Notes under the pieces: model-generated | The model's input: the letters and a program-made list of their open reading frames with translations, nothing else | Database searches by the model: none | What the model was told of the DNA's origin: nothing | Origin: DASTHG01 sp035491895 | Lineage (GTDB): Bacteria; Gemmatimonadota; Gemmatimonadetes; Gemmatimonadales; GWC2-71-9 | Length of the DNA stretch: 64,000 nucleotides | Direction: 5' to 3' | Assembly (NCBI GenBank): GCA_035491895.1 | Contig: DATJJY010000045.1 | Location: 1 to 64,000, forward strand | Shown here: positions 43,645 through 52,516 of the stretch, in pieces | Position numbering within the stretch: position 1 is the stretch's first letter | How the letters are laid out: each line of letters begins with the position of its first letter | Translations under genes and position numbers: made by a program

Positions 43645-45005
43645 ACTTCGTCGCTGCCGGGCACCGCCCGCTCCAGGGTGAACGCCGCCTCGAGCATTTC
43701 GTCCTCGAGGAACAACGGGGCGAGCAGCTGTCCGCCGATCGGCAGGCCGTCGACCCTCCCGATCGGCAGGGTCAAGCCGGGGATGCCGGCGAGGTTGGCC
43801 GTCACGGTGAAGATGTCGGCCAGATACATCGAGACCGGGTCGGCCAGCTTCTCCCCCGCCTTGAACGCCGGCGTGGGCGTGGACGGCGTAAACAGCAGGT
43901 CGACCCCGCGGTCGAAGACGTTGCGGAAATCCTGGGCGATGAGCGCGCGCATGCGCTGCGCGCGGCGGTAGTAGGCGTCGTAGTACCCGGCCGACAGGAC
44001 GTACGTCCCCACGAGAATGCGGCGCCGTACCTCGGGTCCGAACCCCTTCCCGCGCGTGCTCTGGTACAGCGCGCGAACGTCCGGCGCTCCGTTGAAGCGC
44101 GGCCCGTACCGCACGCCATCGTAGCGCGCCAGGTTCGACGACGCCTCGGCGGGAGCGATGATGTAGTAGGTCGGAATCGCGTACGCCGTGTGGGGCAGCG
44201 AGACGTCCCGCACCGCCGCGCCGAGATCCTTGAGCGTCTTGATGACCCGCTCGCAGGCGCGGCGCACCCCGGGATCAAGGTCCGGGGGAAAGTATTCCTT
44301 CGGGATGCCGATCACGAATCCCTGGAGGTTTTCCGGCGGCGCCGGGATCTGGAACGGATCGCGATCCTCGCAGGTGGCATCCATCGGGTCGCGCCCGCTG
44401 ATCGTGGCGAGCACACGGGCGGCATCGGACACCATGCGGCCGCAGACTCCGATCTGATCGAGCGAGCTGCCGAAGGCGACGAGGCCGTAGCGCGACACCC
44501 GGCCGTAGGTGGGTTTGATCCCCACCACACCGCAGAACGACGCCGGTTGCCGCACCGAGCCGCCCGTCTCCGATCCCAGCGCGGCCGGCACGGCGCCCGC
44601 CGCCACCAGCGCCGCGGAGCCGCCCGAGGAGCCGCCGGGGACGCGGGCGGGATCGAGCGGGTGCATGGTACGCCCGAACGCCGAATGCTCGGTGGACGAT
44701 CCCATGGCGAACTCGTCGCAGTTCGTCTTGCCGGCGATCAACGCCCCCGCCGCTTTGAGCCGGGTGATCGCCGTGGCTTCGAAGGGTGAGCGGTATCCCT
44801 CGAGGATGCGCGAGCCGCAGCTCGTCGTGTACTCGAGGGTGCAGATGTTGTCCTTCACCACCACCGGCATCCCGGCGAGCGGACCGGTCGTCCCGTGCTC
44901 CGCCTGACTGGTGAGAGACGCCTCGACTTCCGGGAGCGGCGTGAGGAGCGCGTTGAGGGACGCGGCCCCGGCGAGTCGGCTCGCCGTTTCGGCGATACTC
45001 GTCAC
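43641..45005 (-). CDS. gatA: aspartyl/glutamyl-tRNA amidotransferase subunit A
   Basis: A 454-residue amidase-signature enzyme that releases ammonia from glutamine for GatB. The Ser-cisSer-Lys triad is visible: Lys51 (VVVKDN), the GGSSGGS block near 124-130, and nucleophile Ser150 (GSETGGS). The GTG start overlaps the gatC stop (GTGA); the open frame upstream of it is not GatA-like. Confidence 0.97.
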   Translation of the reverse strand: MTSIAETASRLAGAASLNALLTPLPEVEASLTSQAEHGTTGPLAGMPVVVKDNICTLEYTTSCGSRILEGYRSPFEATAITRLKAAGALIAGKTNCDEFAMGSSTEHSAFGRTMHPLDPARVPGGSSGGSAALVAAGAVPAALGSETGGSVRQPASFCGVVGIKPTYGRVSRYGLVAFGSSLDQIGVCGRMVSDAARVLATISGRDPMDATCEDRDPFQIPAPPENLQGFVIGIPKEYFPPDLDPGVRRACERVIKTLKDLGAAVRDVSLPHTAYAIPTYYIIAPAEASSNLARYDGVRYGPRFNGAPDVRALYQSTRGKGFGPEVRRRILVGTYVLSAGYYDAYYRRAQRMRALIAQDFRNVFDRGVDLLFTPSTPTPAFKAGEKLADPVSMYLADIFTVTANLAGIPGLTLPIGRVDGLPIGGQLLAPLFLEDEMLEAAFTLERAVPGSDEV

Positions 45006-45325
45006 TCCGTGTCGTCTCCGCCGGCCGTGCCGGCGCCGAACGCGCCGAGCCGTGGCACGAGAAAGAAGCCGTCGCGGAACGCCGGCGCCAGCTGGGCGGG
45101 CGTCAGGGCGAGCGGCACGGGCCGTACCTCGTCGACGCGATACCGCACCGCCACCGGGCCCGGCGTGAACGGCTGCACCGTCTCCGTTCCCGGGACGGCC
45201 GCGATCTGCGAGACGTAATCGAGAATGCGCGACATCTGCTCGGTGAGCGCCGGCAGCGCCGCCTCGTCGACGTGCAGCTCGGCGAGCCGGGCGATGCGCT
45301 CGAGCTCCTGACGCGAGACGCTCAT
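45002..45325 (-). CDS. gatC: aspartyl/glutamyl-tRNA amidotransferase subunit C
   Basis: A 107-residue GatC that bridges and stabilises GatA and GatB. It has LERIARLAELHVDEAAL and the YVSQIAAVPGTETVQP region. It overlaps the helicase gene upstream (ATGA) and gatA downstream (GTGA), giving the order gatC-gatA-gatB. Confidence 0.94.
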   Translation of the reverse strand: MSVSRQELERIARLAELHVDEAALPALTEQMSRILDYVSQIAAVPGTETVQPFTPGPVAVRYRVDEVRPVPLALTPAQLAPAFRDGFFLVPRLGAFGAGTAGGDDTE

Positions 45326-47583
45326 GCCGTGTCGCCATCCCAGTCGCGCTCCAGCCCCGCGAAGGCGACCAGCAAATGCTTCGTCCCCACGTCGACGTCG
45401 TCGAACTGGACCATGACCTTGAGGTTGCGGCCGATGCCGGACACGTCCTGCACGATGCCGCTGCCGAACTTCCGATGCCGCACCCGCTCTCCTTTCACGT
45501 ATCGTGGCACGTCTTGCGATTCTTCGACATCGAACGGCTCATCGATCGGCAGCCGCTCGACGGCGGGGCGTCTCGTCGGCGCACTCACGCGTGAGCCCCC
45601 GCCCCGTGCCATGCCAGCGCCGCGCGACCAGGCGGGGGTCGTGCTGCGTTCGACGACGACCGCGGGCGGCAGCGCGTCGAGGAAACGCGACGGCTCCGCC
45701 ATCTCCAGCCGCCCATTGCGATAACGGGTGCGCGCCCAAGAGAGATACAATCGCTCGCGCGCGCGCGTCAGACCCACGTAGCACAGCCGGCGCTCTTCCT
45801 CGAGCCCGCCCGGCTCCCCCGCCGTGCGCGCGAGTGGGAAGAGTCCGTCCTCGAGACCCGCCAATGCCACCACCGGCCACTCCAACCCCTTCGCCATGTG
45901 GACGGTGAGGAGCGTAACGCCCGAGGCGCCCGCCCCGCCGTACTCGTCCGTGGGCGTCAGCAGGGCCGATTGCGTGAGGTAACGCCCGATCAGCGACCCG
46001 CCATCCTCCTCCGCATCGACCGTCTCGGCCACCTCGGCCCACGCCGCGGCCCCGGCGGCCAGCTCCCGCACGTTCTCCAGCCGCTCGACCCCTTCCACAC
46101 CTTCATCAGCGAGCCACGCCTCGTACCCGGTGGCCGCGATAGTCGTTTCGAGCGCGGTGGCGGGGTCGGCCTGCCCCACCGCATCCCGCAGCCGGTCGAC
46201 CAGGGACGCGAACTGCCGCAGTGCGTCCTTGAGCCCGGGCCGTACCCCCTCGAGCCGGTCGGCAGTGCGGGCGGCTTCGAGCAGCGGCTTCTTCCATTGC
46301 CGGGCGGCGGCCGCCAGAACGCCGAGCGACGTCTCACCGATCCCCCGGCGGGGCACGTTGGCGACCCGGGCGAACGCCTGGTCGTCGGCGGGATTGGCGA
46401 TCAGGCGCAGGTACGCGAGCAGGTCCTTCACCTCGCGCCGCTCGTAGAAGCTCACGGCCCCGACCAGGCGGTACGGTACGCCGCGCATGCGGAACGCCTC
46501 TTCCATGGGCCGGGACTGGGAATTGGTGCGGTACAGCACTGCCATCCCCTCGTACCCGACGTCGTGCTGCTCGGCCTGCTCGGCGAACTGCGCCGCGAGC
46601 CACTCCGCTTCATCGCGCTCGTCGGCCGCCGTGAGCAGGACGATCTGCTCCCCGCCCTGGATGGCGGTGAACAGCGTCTTCCCGATGCGGTCCTTGTTCT
46701 CGGAGATGACGCCGTTGGCGGCGTCGAGGATGATCTGGGTGGAGCGGTAGTTCTGCTCGAGCTTGACGAGCGTCGTCCCCGGAAAATCCTGCTGAAAGGC
46801 GAGCATGTGCCGCACATCGGCTCCGCGCCACCCGTAGATCGCCTGATCGTCGTCGCCCACGACACAGAGATTGCGGTGCTGCTCGGCGAGCGCCTTTACC
46901 AGTCGATATTGCGCGGCATTCGTGTCCTGAAACTCGTCCACCAGTACGTGGTCGAAGCGGCGCTGCCACCATGAAAGCCGCTCGGGATGCTCGCGGAACA
47001 GCCGCAGCGGCGAGAGCAGCAAGTCGTCAAAATCCATCGCGTTGGCGCGCTGCAGCGCACCGCCCAGCTCGCGATAACAGTCCGCCGCTACCCGGGCCAG
47101 CGGCGAATCGGCGGTATGATAGAACTCGTCGGGGTCGATGAGCCGGTTCTTGGCGCCCGAAATGAGCGCGTACAGGGCGCGCGGCGGATACGCCTTGGGT
47201 GACAGCTCGCGCTGCTCCAGCATGCGTTTGAGCAGGGCCTGCGAGTCGTCCTCGTCGTAGATCGTGAAGTTCGGGCCGAACCCGAGCAGCGGCGCCTCGC
47301 GCCGCAGCAGGCGCGCCGAGAGCGAGTGGAACGTCCCGATCCACAATCCCCGGGGATCGGCGCCGAGCAGCGCCGCGACGCGCTCGCGCATCTCTCCGGC
47401 GGCCTTGTTGGTGAAAGTGACGGCGAAGATGCGGTCCGCCCGGACGCCGCACGACTGGATCAGATACGCGATTCGCGCCGTGAGCACCCGCGTCTTTCCC
47501 GATCCCGCGCCCGCCAGAACCATCAACGGCCCGGCGTCGTGCTCTACGGCCCGGCGTTGCTCCGGATTGAGCGGCAGGCTCAC
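45322..47583 (-). CDS. UvrD/PcrA-type superfamily 1 DNA helicase
   Basis: A 753-residue SF1A helicase. NPEQRRAVEH (Q motif), Walker A AGAGSGKT, DEFQDTN (Walker B), GDDDQAIYGWRGAD, LEQNYRST and the C-terminal VHMAKGLEWPVV and YVGLTRARERL are all present. The last 80 residues form a Tudor-like domain (GERVRHRKFGSGIVQDV) found in PcrA. The GTG at 47583 overlaps the sensor-kinase stop; the frame upstream is not conserved. Confidence 0.95.
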   Translation of the reverse strand: MSLPLNPEQRRAVEHDAGPLMVLAGAGSGKTRVLTARIAYLIQSCGVRADRIFAVTFTNKAAGEMRERVAALLGADPRGLWIGTFHSLSARLLRREAPLLGFGPNFTIYDEDDSQALLKRMLEQRELSPKAYPPRALYALISGAKNRLIDPDEFYHTADSPLARVAADCYRELGGALQRANAMDFDDLLLSPLRLFREHPERLSWWQRRFDHVLVDEFQDTNAAQYRLVKALAEQHRNLCVVGDDDQAIYGWRGADVRHMLAFQQDFPGTTLVKLEQNYRSTQIILDAANGVISENKDRIGKTLFTAIQGGEQIVLLTAADERDEAEWLAAQFAEQAEQHDVGYEGMAVLYRTNSQSRPMEEAFRMRGVPYRLVGAVSFYERREVKDLLAYLRLIANPADDQAFARVANVPRRGIGETSLGVLAAAARQWKKPLLEAARTADRLEGVRPGLKDALRQFASLVDRLRDAVGQADPATALETTIAATGYEAWLADEGVEGVERLENVRELAAGAAAWAEVAETVDAEEDGGSLIGRYLTQSALLTPTDEYGGAGASGVTLLTVHMAKGLEWPVVALAGLEDGLFPLARTAGEPGGLEEERRLCYVGLTRARERLYLSWARTRYRNGRLEMAEPSRFLDALPPAVVVERSTTPAWSRGAGMARGGGSRVSAPTRRPAVERLPIDEPFDVEESQDVPRYVKGERVRHRKFGSGIVQDVSGIGRNLKVMVQFDDVDVGTKHLLVAFAGLERDWDGDTA

Positions 47584-48743
47584 GATGCGGCACCCAACGG
47601 GAATTCCAGCACGAAGCGACACCCCGGTGCTTCCGGATAGAAGAGCAGACGGCCGCCGTGCTGTTGCTCCACGATGCGACGCGCCAGCGGCAACCCCAGC
47701 CCCCAACCGCCCGGTTTCGTCGAGAACCCCGCTTCGAGCGCGCGGGAGATGCGGCCCGATGGAATCCCCGGCCCGTCGTCCCGGACGGTGATGCGCGCGC
47801 GTCCGTCGGCGGCCTCAGCCGTCACGTGCACCGTCCCGCCCCGGCCGGCGAGCGCGTCGATCGCGTTTTTCACGATCGCCTCGAGCGCCCATTCGATCAG
47901 CACGGGATCGCCCTGCACCATGGGGCCCGTTCCCGCGGCCGCCAGCGTCATCGTCACCGGGTGCGCGCGCGTCGGGAGCCGGGGCCGGAAATACGCTACC
48001 ACCCGCTCCGCCGTCGCCCCGACCGCCACCGCCTCCCGCCGCGGGGGCCGGCCGATGCGCTCGAAGCGTCGCGCTACCCGTTCGAGGCGCTCGACGTCCG
48101 TCTGCAGGTAATCGGCCACTTCGGTCGCCGGCCGTTCGGGATGCTCGCGCAGCTGGGCGATCCACCCCGTGAGGCTCATGAGCGGCGTCCCGAGCTGATG
48201 CGCCGACTCGCGCGCCATCGCGACCCACAACCGGTCGCGTACGGCGCCCAGCCGGACGCGATACGCCCAGATCGCGAGCCCGACGAGCACCAGCAGTACG
48301 CCGCCCTGCAGCGCGGCGAGCCGCTCGAGCCGGCGTGTCACCGGGAGGCCGCCGAAATGCACCGTACCGATTCCGGCACCCGTGATCGGCGGATTGACCG
48401 CGTCCAGCTCGGCGACCCAGGCGCGCAGCGAGGCGCTGTCCCTGGACAAGCCGGCGGGCGCGTTCTCCAGCGCCGTGACGCGCCCCGCACTGTCGGTGAT
48501 GGCCAGCGGGATCCCCAACGCCCGTACCTGGGCGGCCAGCTCGAACAACGTCTCGGTGGCGGCGTCGGGGCGCGGGTCGTTCAACCCGCCGAAGACGTGC
48601 CCGAACATGCGGCTCGTCTCGCGGGCGTCCTCCCGCAGGTGACGCGCCACGACCCACGCCGAGCCGACCGACAGCGCGCCGAACGCGAACGCCAGCACCA
48701 CCAGGATCGCCGGTCCGGACCGGTACAGCGCTCCCTTACGCAC
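47580..48743 (-). CDS. sensor histidine kinase, orphan
   Basis: A 387-residue membrane kinase: TM1 (about 12-34), an extracytoplasmic sensor region of about 100 residues, TM2 (about 147-162), a HisKA-like helix with the phosphoacceptor His182 in ARESAHQLGTPLMSL, and an HATPase_c domain (VKNAIDALAGRGG, RDDGPGIP, GWGLGLPLARRI). No response regulator is adjacent. It overlaps serS upstream (8 nt) and the helicase downstream (4 nt). Confidence 0.9.
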   Translation of the reverse strand: MRKGALYRSGPAILVVLAFAFGALSVGSAWVVARHLREDARETSRMFGHVFGGLNDPRPDAATETLFELAAQVRALGIPLAITDSAGRVTALENAPAGLSRDSASLRAWVAELDAVNPPITGAGIGTVHFGGLPVTRRLERLAALQGGVLLVLVGLAIWAYRVRLGAVRDRLWVAMARESAHQLGTPLMSLTGWIAQLREHPERPATEVADYLQTDVERLERVARRFERIGRPPRREAVAVGATAERVVAYFRPRLPTRAHPVTMTLAAAGTGPMVQGDPVLIEWALEAIVKNAIDALAGRGGTVHVTAEAADGRARITVRDDGPGIPSGRISRALEAGFSTKPGGWGLGLPLARRIVEQQHGGRLLFYPEAPGCRFVLEFPLGAAS

Positions 48744-50049
48744 CGGCCGCGGCGAGGCGTTCGCTGCCCATGTAGGGAACCAGGGCCCGCGGCAGCGAGA
48801 CGCTGCCGTCCGGAGCCTGCCGCGTCTCGAGCAGCGCGGCGATGGTCCGCGGCAGCGCGACCCCGGAGGCGTTCAGCGTGTGGACGAACTCGGGCTTCTC
48901 GCCCTTGGCGGCGCGAAACCGGATCCCCGCCCGCCGGGCCTGAAAATCGGTGAATGTGGATGCGCTCGACACTTCGAGCCACGCGCCGACTCCCGGCGCC
49001 CACGCTTCGAGATCGTAGGTCTTGGCGGCGGAGAATCCGAGGTCACCCGCCGCCAGCGCCACGACGCGATACGGCAGCTCGAGCAGCTGCAGCACCGCCT
49101 CGGCGTGACTCGTCAGCTGCTCGAGCTCGCGCTCGGAGTCGGCCGGCCGCACGAACCGCACCAGCTCCACCTTGTCGAACTGATGCACCCGCAGGAGGCC
49201 GCGCGTATCCTTTCCGGCGGCGCCCGCTTCCCGTCGGAAGCACGGCGTGTAGGCGGTGTGCGCGATCGGCAGGCGCGCGCCATCGAGGATCTCGTCGCGA
49301 TACAGGTTCGTCAGCGGCACCTCGGCGGTCGGGACGAGATAGAGTTCGTCCTCTGTGGTGCGATAGGCGTCATCCGCGAACTTCGGCAGCTGTCCCGTCC
49401 CCTCCATCATCTCGCGTCGCACTACGAACGGGGGCGCGACCTCGATGTAGCCGTGCTGGCGCGTGTGCAGGTCGAGCATGAGCTGCAGGAGCGCCCGCAC
49501 CAGCCGCGCGCCGGCGCCGACGAACACCGGGAAGCCCGATCCGGCGAGCTTGGCGCCGCGCGGGAGGTCGAACAACCCCAGCCGCTCCCCGATCTCCCAG
49601 TGCGGCTTCACGTCCGCTCCCGCGGGGCGCGGCGTCCCCCAGGTGCGGACGACGACGTTGGAACTCGCCGGACCGTCGGGGACATCGGGCAGCGGGAGGT
49701 TGGGAACGTAGAGCAGTCTCTCGTTGAGCTCGTCGTCGATTGCGGAAAGTGTCGTCTCGAGCTCATCGATCTGACCACCAACTGCCTGGCTCTCCCGCAC
49801 CAGACGCTCGGCTTCGGAGTCGGCCGGAATGTCCACCTTGCCGCCCGCTTTCCGGACCCGCTTGCTGATGTCGGCGGTTATGGCATTGCGCTTGCCACGA
49901 AGCTGATCGATCTCCGTGACCGTCACGCGTCGTCGGGCATCCAGGTTCTGAATGTCACCAACAAGACCATCGATCCCCGCGTCGCCGCGGCGCGCGAGCG
50001 CCGCCCGCACCTGAGCGGGGTCGCTGCGCAACAGCCGCAGGTCGATCAT
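48736..50049 (-). CDS. serS: serine-tRNA ligase
   Basis: A 437-residue class II synthetase: N-terminal coiled-coil tRNA-binding arm (about 30-105), then motif 2 (FRREAGAAGKDTRGLLRVHQFDKVE) and motif 3 (NASGVALPRTIAALLE). It charges tRNA-Ser and also tRNA-Sec, the first step of selenocysteine synthesis, consistent with selC in this window. Confidence 0.97.
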   Translation of the reverse strand: MIDLRLLRSDPAQVRAALARRGDAGIDGLVGDIQNLDARRRVTVTEIDQLRGKRNAITADISKRVRKAGGKVDIPADSEAERLVRESQAVGGQIDELETTLSAIDDELNERLLYVPNLPLPDVPDGPASSNVVVRTWGTPRPAGADVKPHWEIGERLGLFDLPRGAKLAGSGFPVFVGAGARLVRALLQLMLDLHTRQHGYIEVAPPFVVRREMMEGTGQLPKFADDAYRTTEDELYLVPTAEVPLTNLYRDEILDGARLPIAHTAYTPCFRREAGAAGKDTRGLLRVHQFDKVELVRFVRPADSERELEQLTSHAEAVLQLLELPYRVVALAAGDLGFSAAKTYDLEAWAPGVGAWLEVSSASTFTDFQARRAGIRFRAAKGEKPEFVHTLNASGVALPRTIAALLETRQAPDGSVSLPRALVPYMGSERLAAAGA

Positions 50050-50053
50050 ACCG

Positions 50054-50617
50054 CTACTTGGTCGGGTAGCCGGGCGTGAGGCTGTGGTAGCCGCAATTCT
50101 GATTCGTCAACACCTGCAGATCTATGCGCCGCGCGACGGTGTCGATCTTCAGGACTTCGAGCTTCGCGTAGAGGAATCCGAACCCTGCCGTGAGCGGGCA
50201 GCTCGTCGCGCGGGAGTGGACCACGGCGACGGTACCGCTGTCCACGGGGACGGGCAGAGAGTCGACGTACGCGCCGCCGGGTGAGGTGGTAATCGCATCG
50301 AATGACGCGCTCTGGGGCTGGATCCCCGACCCGATACCGAGGTGCAGGGCGCCGCTCGGCAAGAGCACGGCCGTGTCGCCCGGTGTAATGTTGAACGCAA
50401 AGTCGAAATCCGACTCCAGGTCCGTGCGCACGACGTGCGGCGCAGCGATGCGGAACCCCGACGGCAAGTCGAGCGCGGTGCCGTCGAGTGCGTACAGCGA
50501 CACCGTGTCTACGACGTTCTGGCTGACACCCGTCGGGAGCCCGGTCTCCCCGCAAGCGATGGTCAGGAGCACGAGTGCCAGGGAGGCGAACGAGGCGGCG
50601 GTGAGACAGCGACGCAT
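50054..50617 (-). CDS. putative lipoprotein, unknown
   Basis: A 187-residue protein with signal peptide and lipobox LLTIACGE (Cys22). The mature part is beta-rich with no recognised domain. ATG 50617 is preferred over 50656 because a TTGATC-N17-TATCTT promoter places initiation between them. It ends 4 nt before serS starts and is probably cotranscribed with it. Confidence 0.7.
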   Translation of the reverse strand: MRRCLTAASFASLALVLLTIACGETGLPTGVSQNVVDTVSLYALDGTALDLPSGFRIAAPHVVRTDLESDFDFAFNITPGDTAVLLPSGALHLGIGSGIQPQSASFDAITTSPGGAYVDSLPVPVDSGTVAVVHSRATSCPLTAGFGFLYAKLEVLKIDTVARRIDLQVLTNQNCGYHSLTPGYPTK

Positions 50618-50627
50618 GGCGTGCGTG

Positions 50628-50656
50628 AAGATACCCTCGTGCCGCGGACCGATCAA
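50628..50656 (-). promoter_or_regulatory. promoter of the lipoprotein-serS operon
   Basis: TTGATC (50656-50651), 17 nt, TATCTT (50633-50628), then 10 nt to the ATG at 50617. It is divergent from the roadblock-gene promoter. Confidence 0.5.
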
Positions 50657-50677
50657 CCCTTAACCGACTATCACTGC

Positions 50678-50706
50678 TTGACTTCCCGTATGGTGCGTCC
50701 TAGCTT
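50678..50706 (+). promoter_or_regulatory. promoter of the roadblock/response-regulator operon
   Basis: TTGACT (50678-50683), exactly 17 nt, TAGCTT (50701-50706), then 9 nt to the ATG at 50716. The leader would be 2-3 nt or none. Confidence 0.5.
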
Positions 50707-50715
50707 CGCGCGCGT

Positions 50716-51069
50716 ATGCCGACGATCCGTGAGCTAGTGCAGGCGATCGCCCGTCGCGATGGCGTCGACGCGGTCGTCGTGGTGGGGCGCGACGGATTGC
50801 CCATCGACTCCGCGACCCGGAACGGCATCGATTCGGAGAGTGTCGCCGCCGTGCTTCCCGCGGTGATCCGCGGGATGACTGATCTGGGCGGCGCCGGGGG
50901 CCGCGGTGACTTCGCCACCGCGGTGCTCGAATTCGCGGTCGGCATGGCGGTGGTCGCCGTGCTCCACTCCGACGCCCTCCTCGTCATCCTGGTACGACCC
51001 GAGACCAACGTCGGCAGCCTGCTCTTCGATATCCGCCGCCATCGCACGGCTATCGCCGGCTTGCTGTAA
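50716..51069 (+). CDS. roadblock/LC7 domain protein
   Basis: A 117-residue single-domain roadblock/LC7 protein (IRELVQAIARRDGVDAVVVVGRDGLPIDSA, VLHSDALLVILVRPETNVG). Such proteins often act as GAPs or scaffolds for small Ras-like GTPases (MglB type), but no MglA-type GTPase is adjacent. It starts an operon with a response regulator and two sugar-nucleotide genes. Confidence 0.9.
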   Translation: MPTIRELVQAIARRDGVDAVVVVGRDGLPIDSATRNGIDSESVAAVLPAVIRGMTDLGGAGGRGDFATAVLEFAVGMAVVAVLHSDALLVILVRPETNVGSLLFDIRRHRTAIAGLL

Positions 51070-51086
51070 CCAGAGGGGCAGGCACC

Positions 51087-51500
51087 GTGGCCCATCCCGC
51101 CGGCTCCCGCATCCGCCGACTGCTTGTCGTGGACGACGAGCCACACATCGGACTGTTGCTGCAGCTCCAGCTCGAATCGCGCGGCTACGAGCTGCGGCTG
51201 GCGCGCTCGTTGTTCGAGGCGCGCGGCGCACTCAAGACCGATTGGGGCCCACCCGACGGCATCCTGCTCGACATCCACCTGCCCGACGGCTCGGGTGTCG
51301 ATCTGCTGCGCGAGCTGCGCGAGCGGCCCGCCACGGCCACGATTCCGGTGCTCGTCCTGACGGCGGAGGGCGAAGAGCGCGTCCTCGCGGAAGCCCGCCG
51401 CCTCGGCGCGCAGACGATCACGAAGCCCTTCAGTCCCACGAAACTGCGCGCCCAGGTCGCTGCGCTCGTCGGCGACACCGACCCGGACGCCGCCGGGTGA
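51087..51500 (+). CDS. single-domain response regulator
   Basis: A 137-residue CheY-like receiver: acidic pair Asp16/Asp17, phosphoacceptor Asp62 (LLDIHLPDG), Thr92 and Lys113 (TKPFSP). There is no output domain, so it acts by protein contact. GTG start with AGGGG-like spacing upstream; its stop overlaps the next GTG (GTGA). Kinase unknown; the orphan kinase at 47580 is a candidate by proximity only. Confidence 0.92.
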   Translation: MAHPAGSRIRRLLVVDDEPHIGLLLQLQLESRGYELRLARSLFEARGALKTDWGPPDGILLDIHLPDGSGVDLLRELRERPATATIPVLVLTAEGEERVLAEARRLGAQTITKPFSPTKLRAQVAALVGDTDPDAAG

Positions 51501-52516
51501 ATACCTGGGCGGTAATCCTCGCCGGAGGCGCCGGAACCCGGTTCTGGCCGCTCTCCACGGCCGAGCGGCCGAAACAGCTCCTGCCCCTCGCCGGCGATCG
51601 CCCCTTGCTGGCCCAGGCGGTGCGCCGGCTCGACGGCCTCGTACCTCCGAATCGCGTGCTCATCCTCACCGGACCGTTTCTGGTGGAGCGGGTCACCGAG
51701 CTCGTTCCCGAAGTGCCCGCGGTCCAGGTCCTCGCCGAGCCCCGCGCCGCGTCGACCGCCCCGGCGCTCGTCTGGGGCGCGAACTGGATCGCACGGCGCG
51801 ATCCGGGCGCACAGATGTTGTCGCTGCATGCCGATTGGGCCGTGGGCGATGACGCGGCGTTCCGCGTCGCGGCCGAACGCGCGCTCGCGACGGCTCGCGA
51901 CCACGATGTTCTGGTGACGGTCGGCGTAAAGCCGACGCGCGCCGAGACGGCATACGGGTACATCATTCCCGGCGCCGCGCTCAGCGGCAACCGCCACGCG
52001 CGCCGCGTGCAGCGATTCGTCGAGAAGCCCACGGCCACGCGCGCAGCGCAGCTGCGCCGCCGCCGCGCCTTGTGGAACACCGGGCTCTTTGCGTGGGGCG
52101 TCGAGCGCTTTCTCGCCGAGGCCGCCGAGCACGCGCGCGAGCTGCGGCCCGGGCTGCCGGCGCTCGCCTCGGGCGACGCCGCCGCGTTCTTCGCCGCCGT
52201 CACACCCGCGGCGGTCGACATCGCCGTGCTCGAGCGCACCAAGCGGCTCGCGGTCGTCGCGGGGACATTCCGCTGGGACGACATCGGGTCGTGGGACGCC
52301 CTGTTCCGCATCCGCACCCCCGACCCGCACGGCAACATCGCCGTCGGCAACGTGACGATCGGCGACGACGTGCGGCGCTGCGTGTTGTGGTCGGAAAACG
52401 AGCACTTGGCGGTCAGCGGCATCACCGATCTGGTCGTGGTGCGCGCCAACGGACACACGCTCGTCATGCCCACCGGACGCGCCGATCGGCTGAAGGCCTT
52501 GGTCCAGAAGCTGTGA
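51497..52516 (+). CDS. manC: mannose-1-phosphate guanylyltransferase
   Basis: A 339-residue nucleotidyltransferase making GDP-mannose from GTP and mannose-1-P. The pyrophosphorylase signature is LAGGAGTRFWPLSTAERPKQLL, followed by FVEKPTATRA and WDDIGSWDAL. It lacks the C-terminal isomerase half of type II enzymes. It supplies exopolysaccharide or glycan synthesis. Confidence 0.92.
   Translation: MNTWAVILAGGAGTRFWPLSTAERPKQLLPLAGDRPLLAQAVRRLDGLVPPNRVLILTGPFLVERVTELVPEVPAVQVLAEPRAASTAPALVWGANWIARRDPGAQMLSLHADWAVGDDAAFRVAAERALATARDHDVLVTVGVKPTRAETAYGYIIPGAALSGNRHARRVQRFVEKPTATRAAQLRRRRALWNTGLFAWGVERFLAEAAEHARELRPGLPALASGDAAAFFAAVTPAAVDIAVLERTKRLAVVAGTFRWDDIGSWDALFRIRTPDPHGNIAVGNVTIGDDVRRCVLWSENEHLAVSGITDLVVVRANGHTLVMPTGRADRLKALVQKL

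Noticed and set aside
43641..45338. 565-residue version of GatA
   Set aside because: The N-terminal 110 residues are an Arg/Ala/Gly-rich shadow of gatC; GTG at 45005 matches the family start and overlaps the gatC stop.
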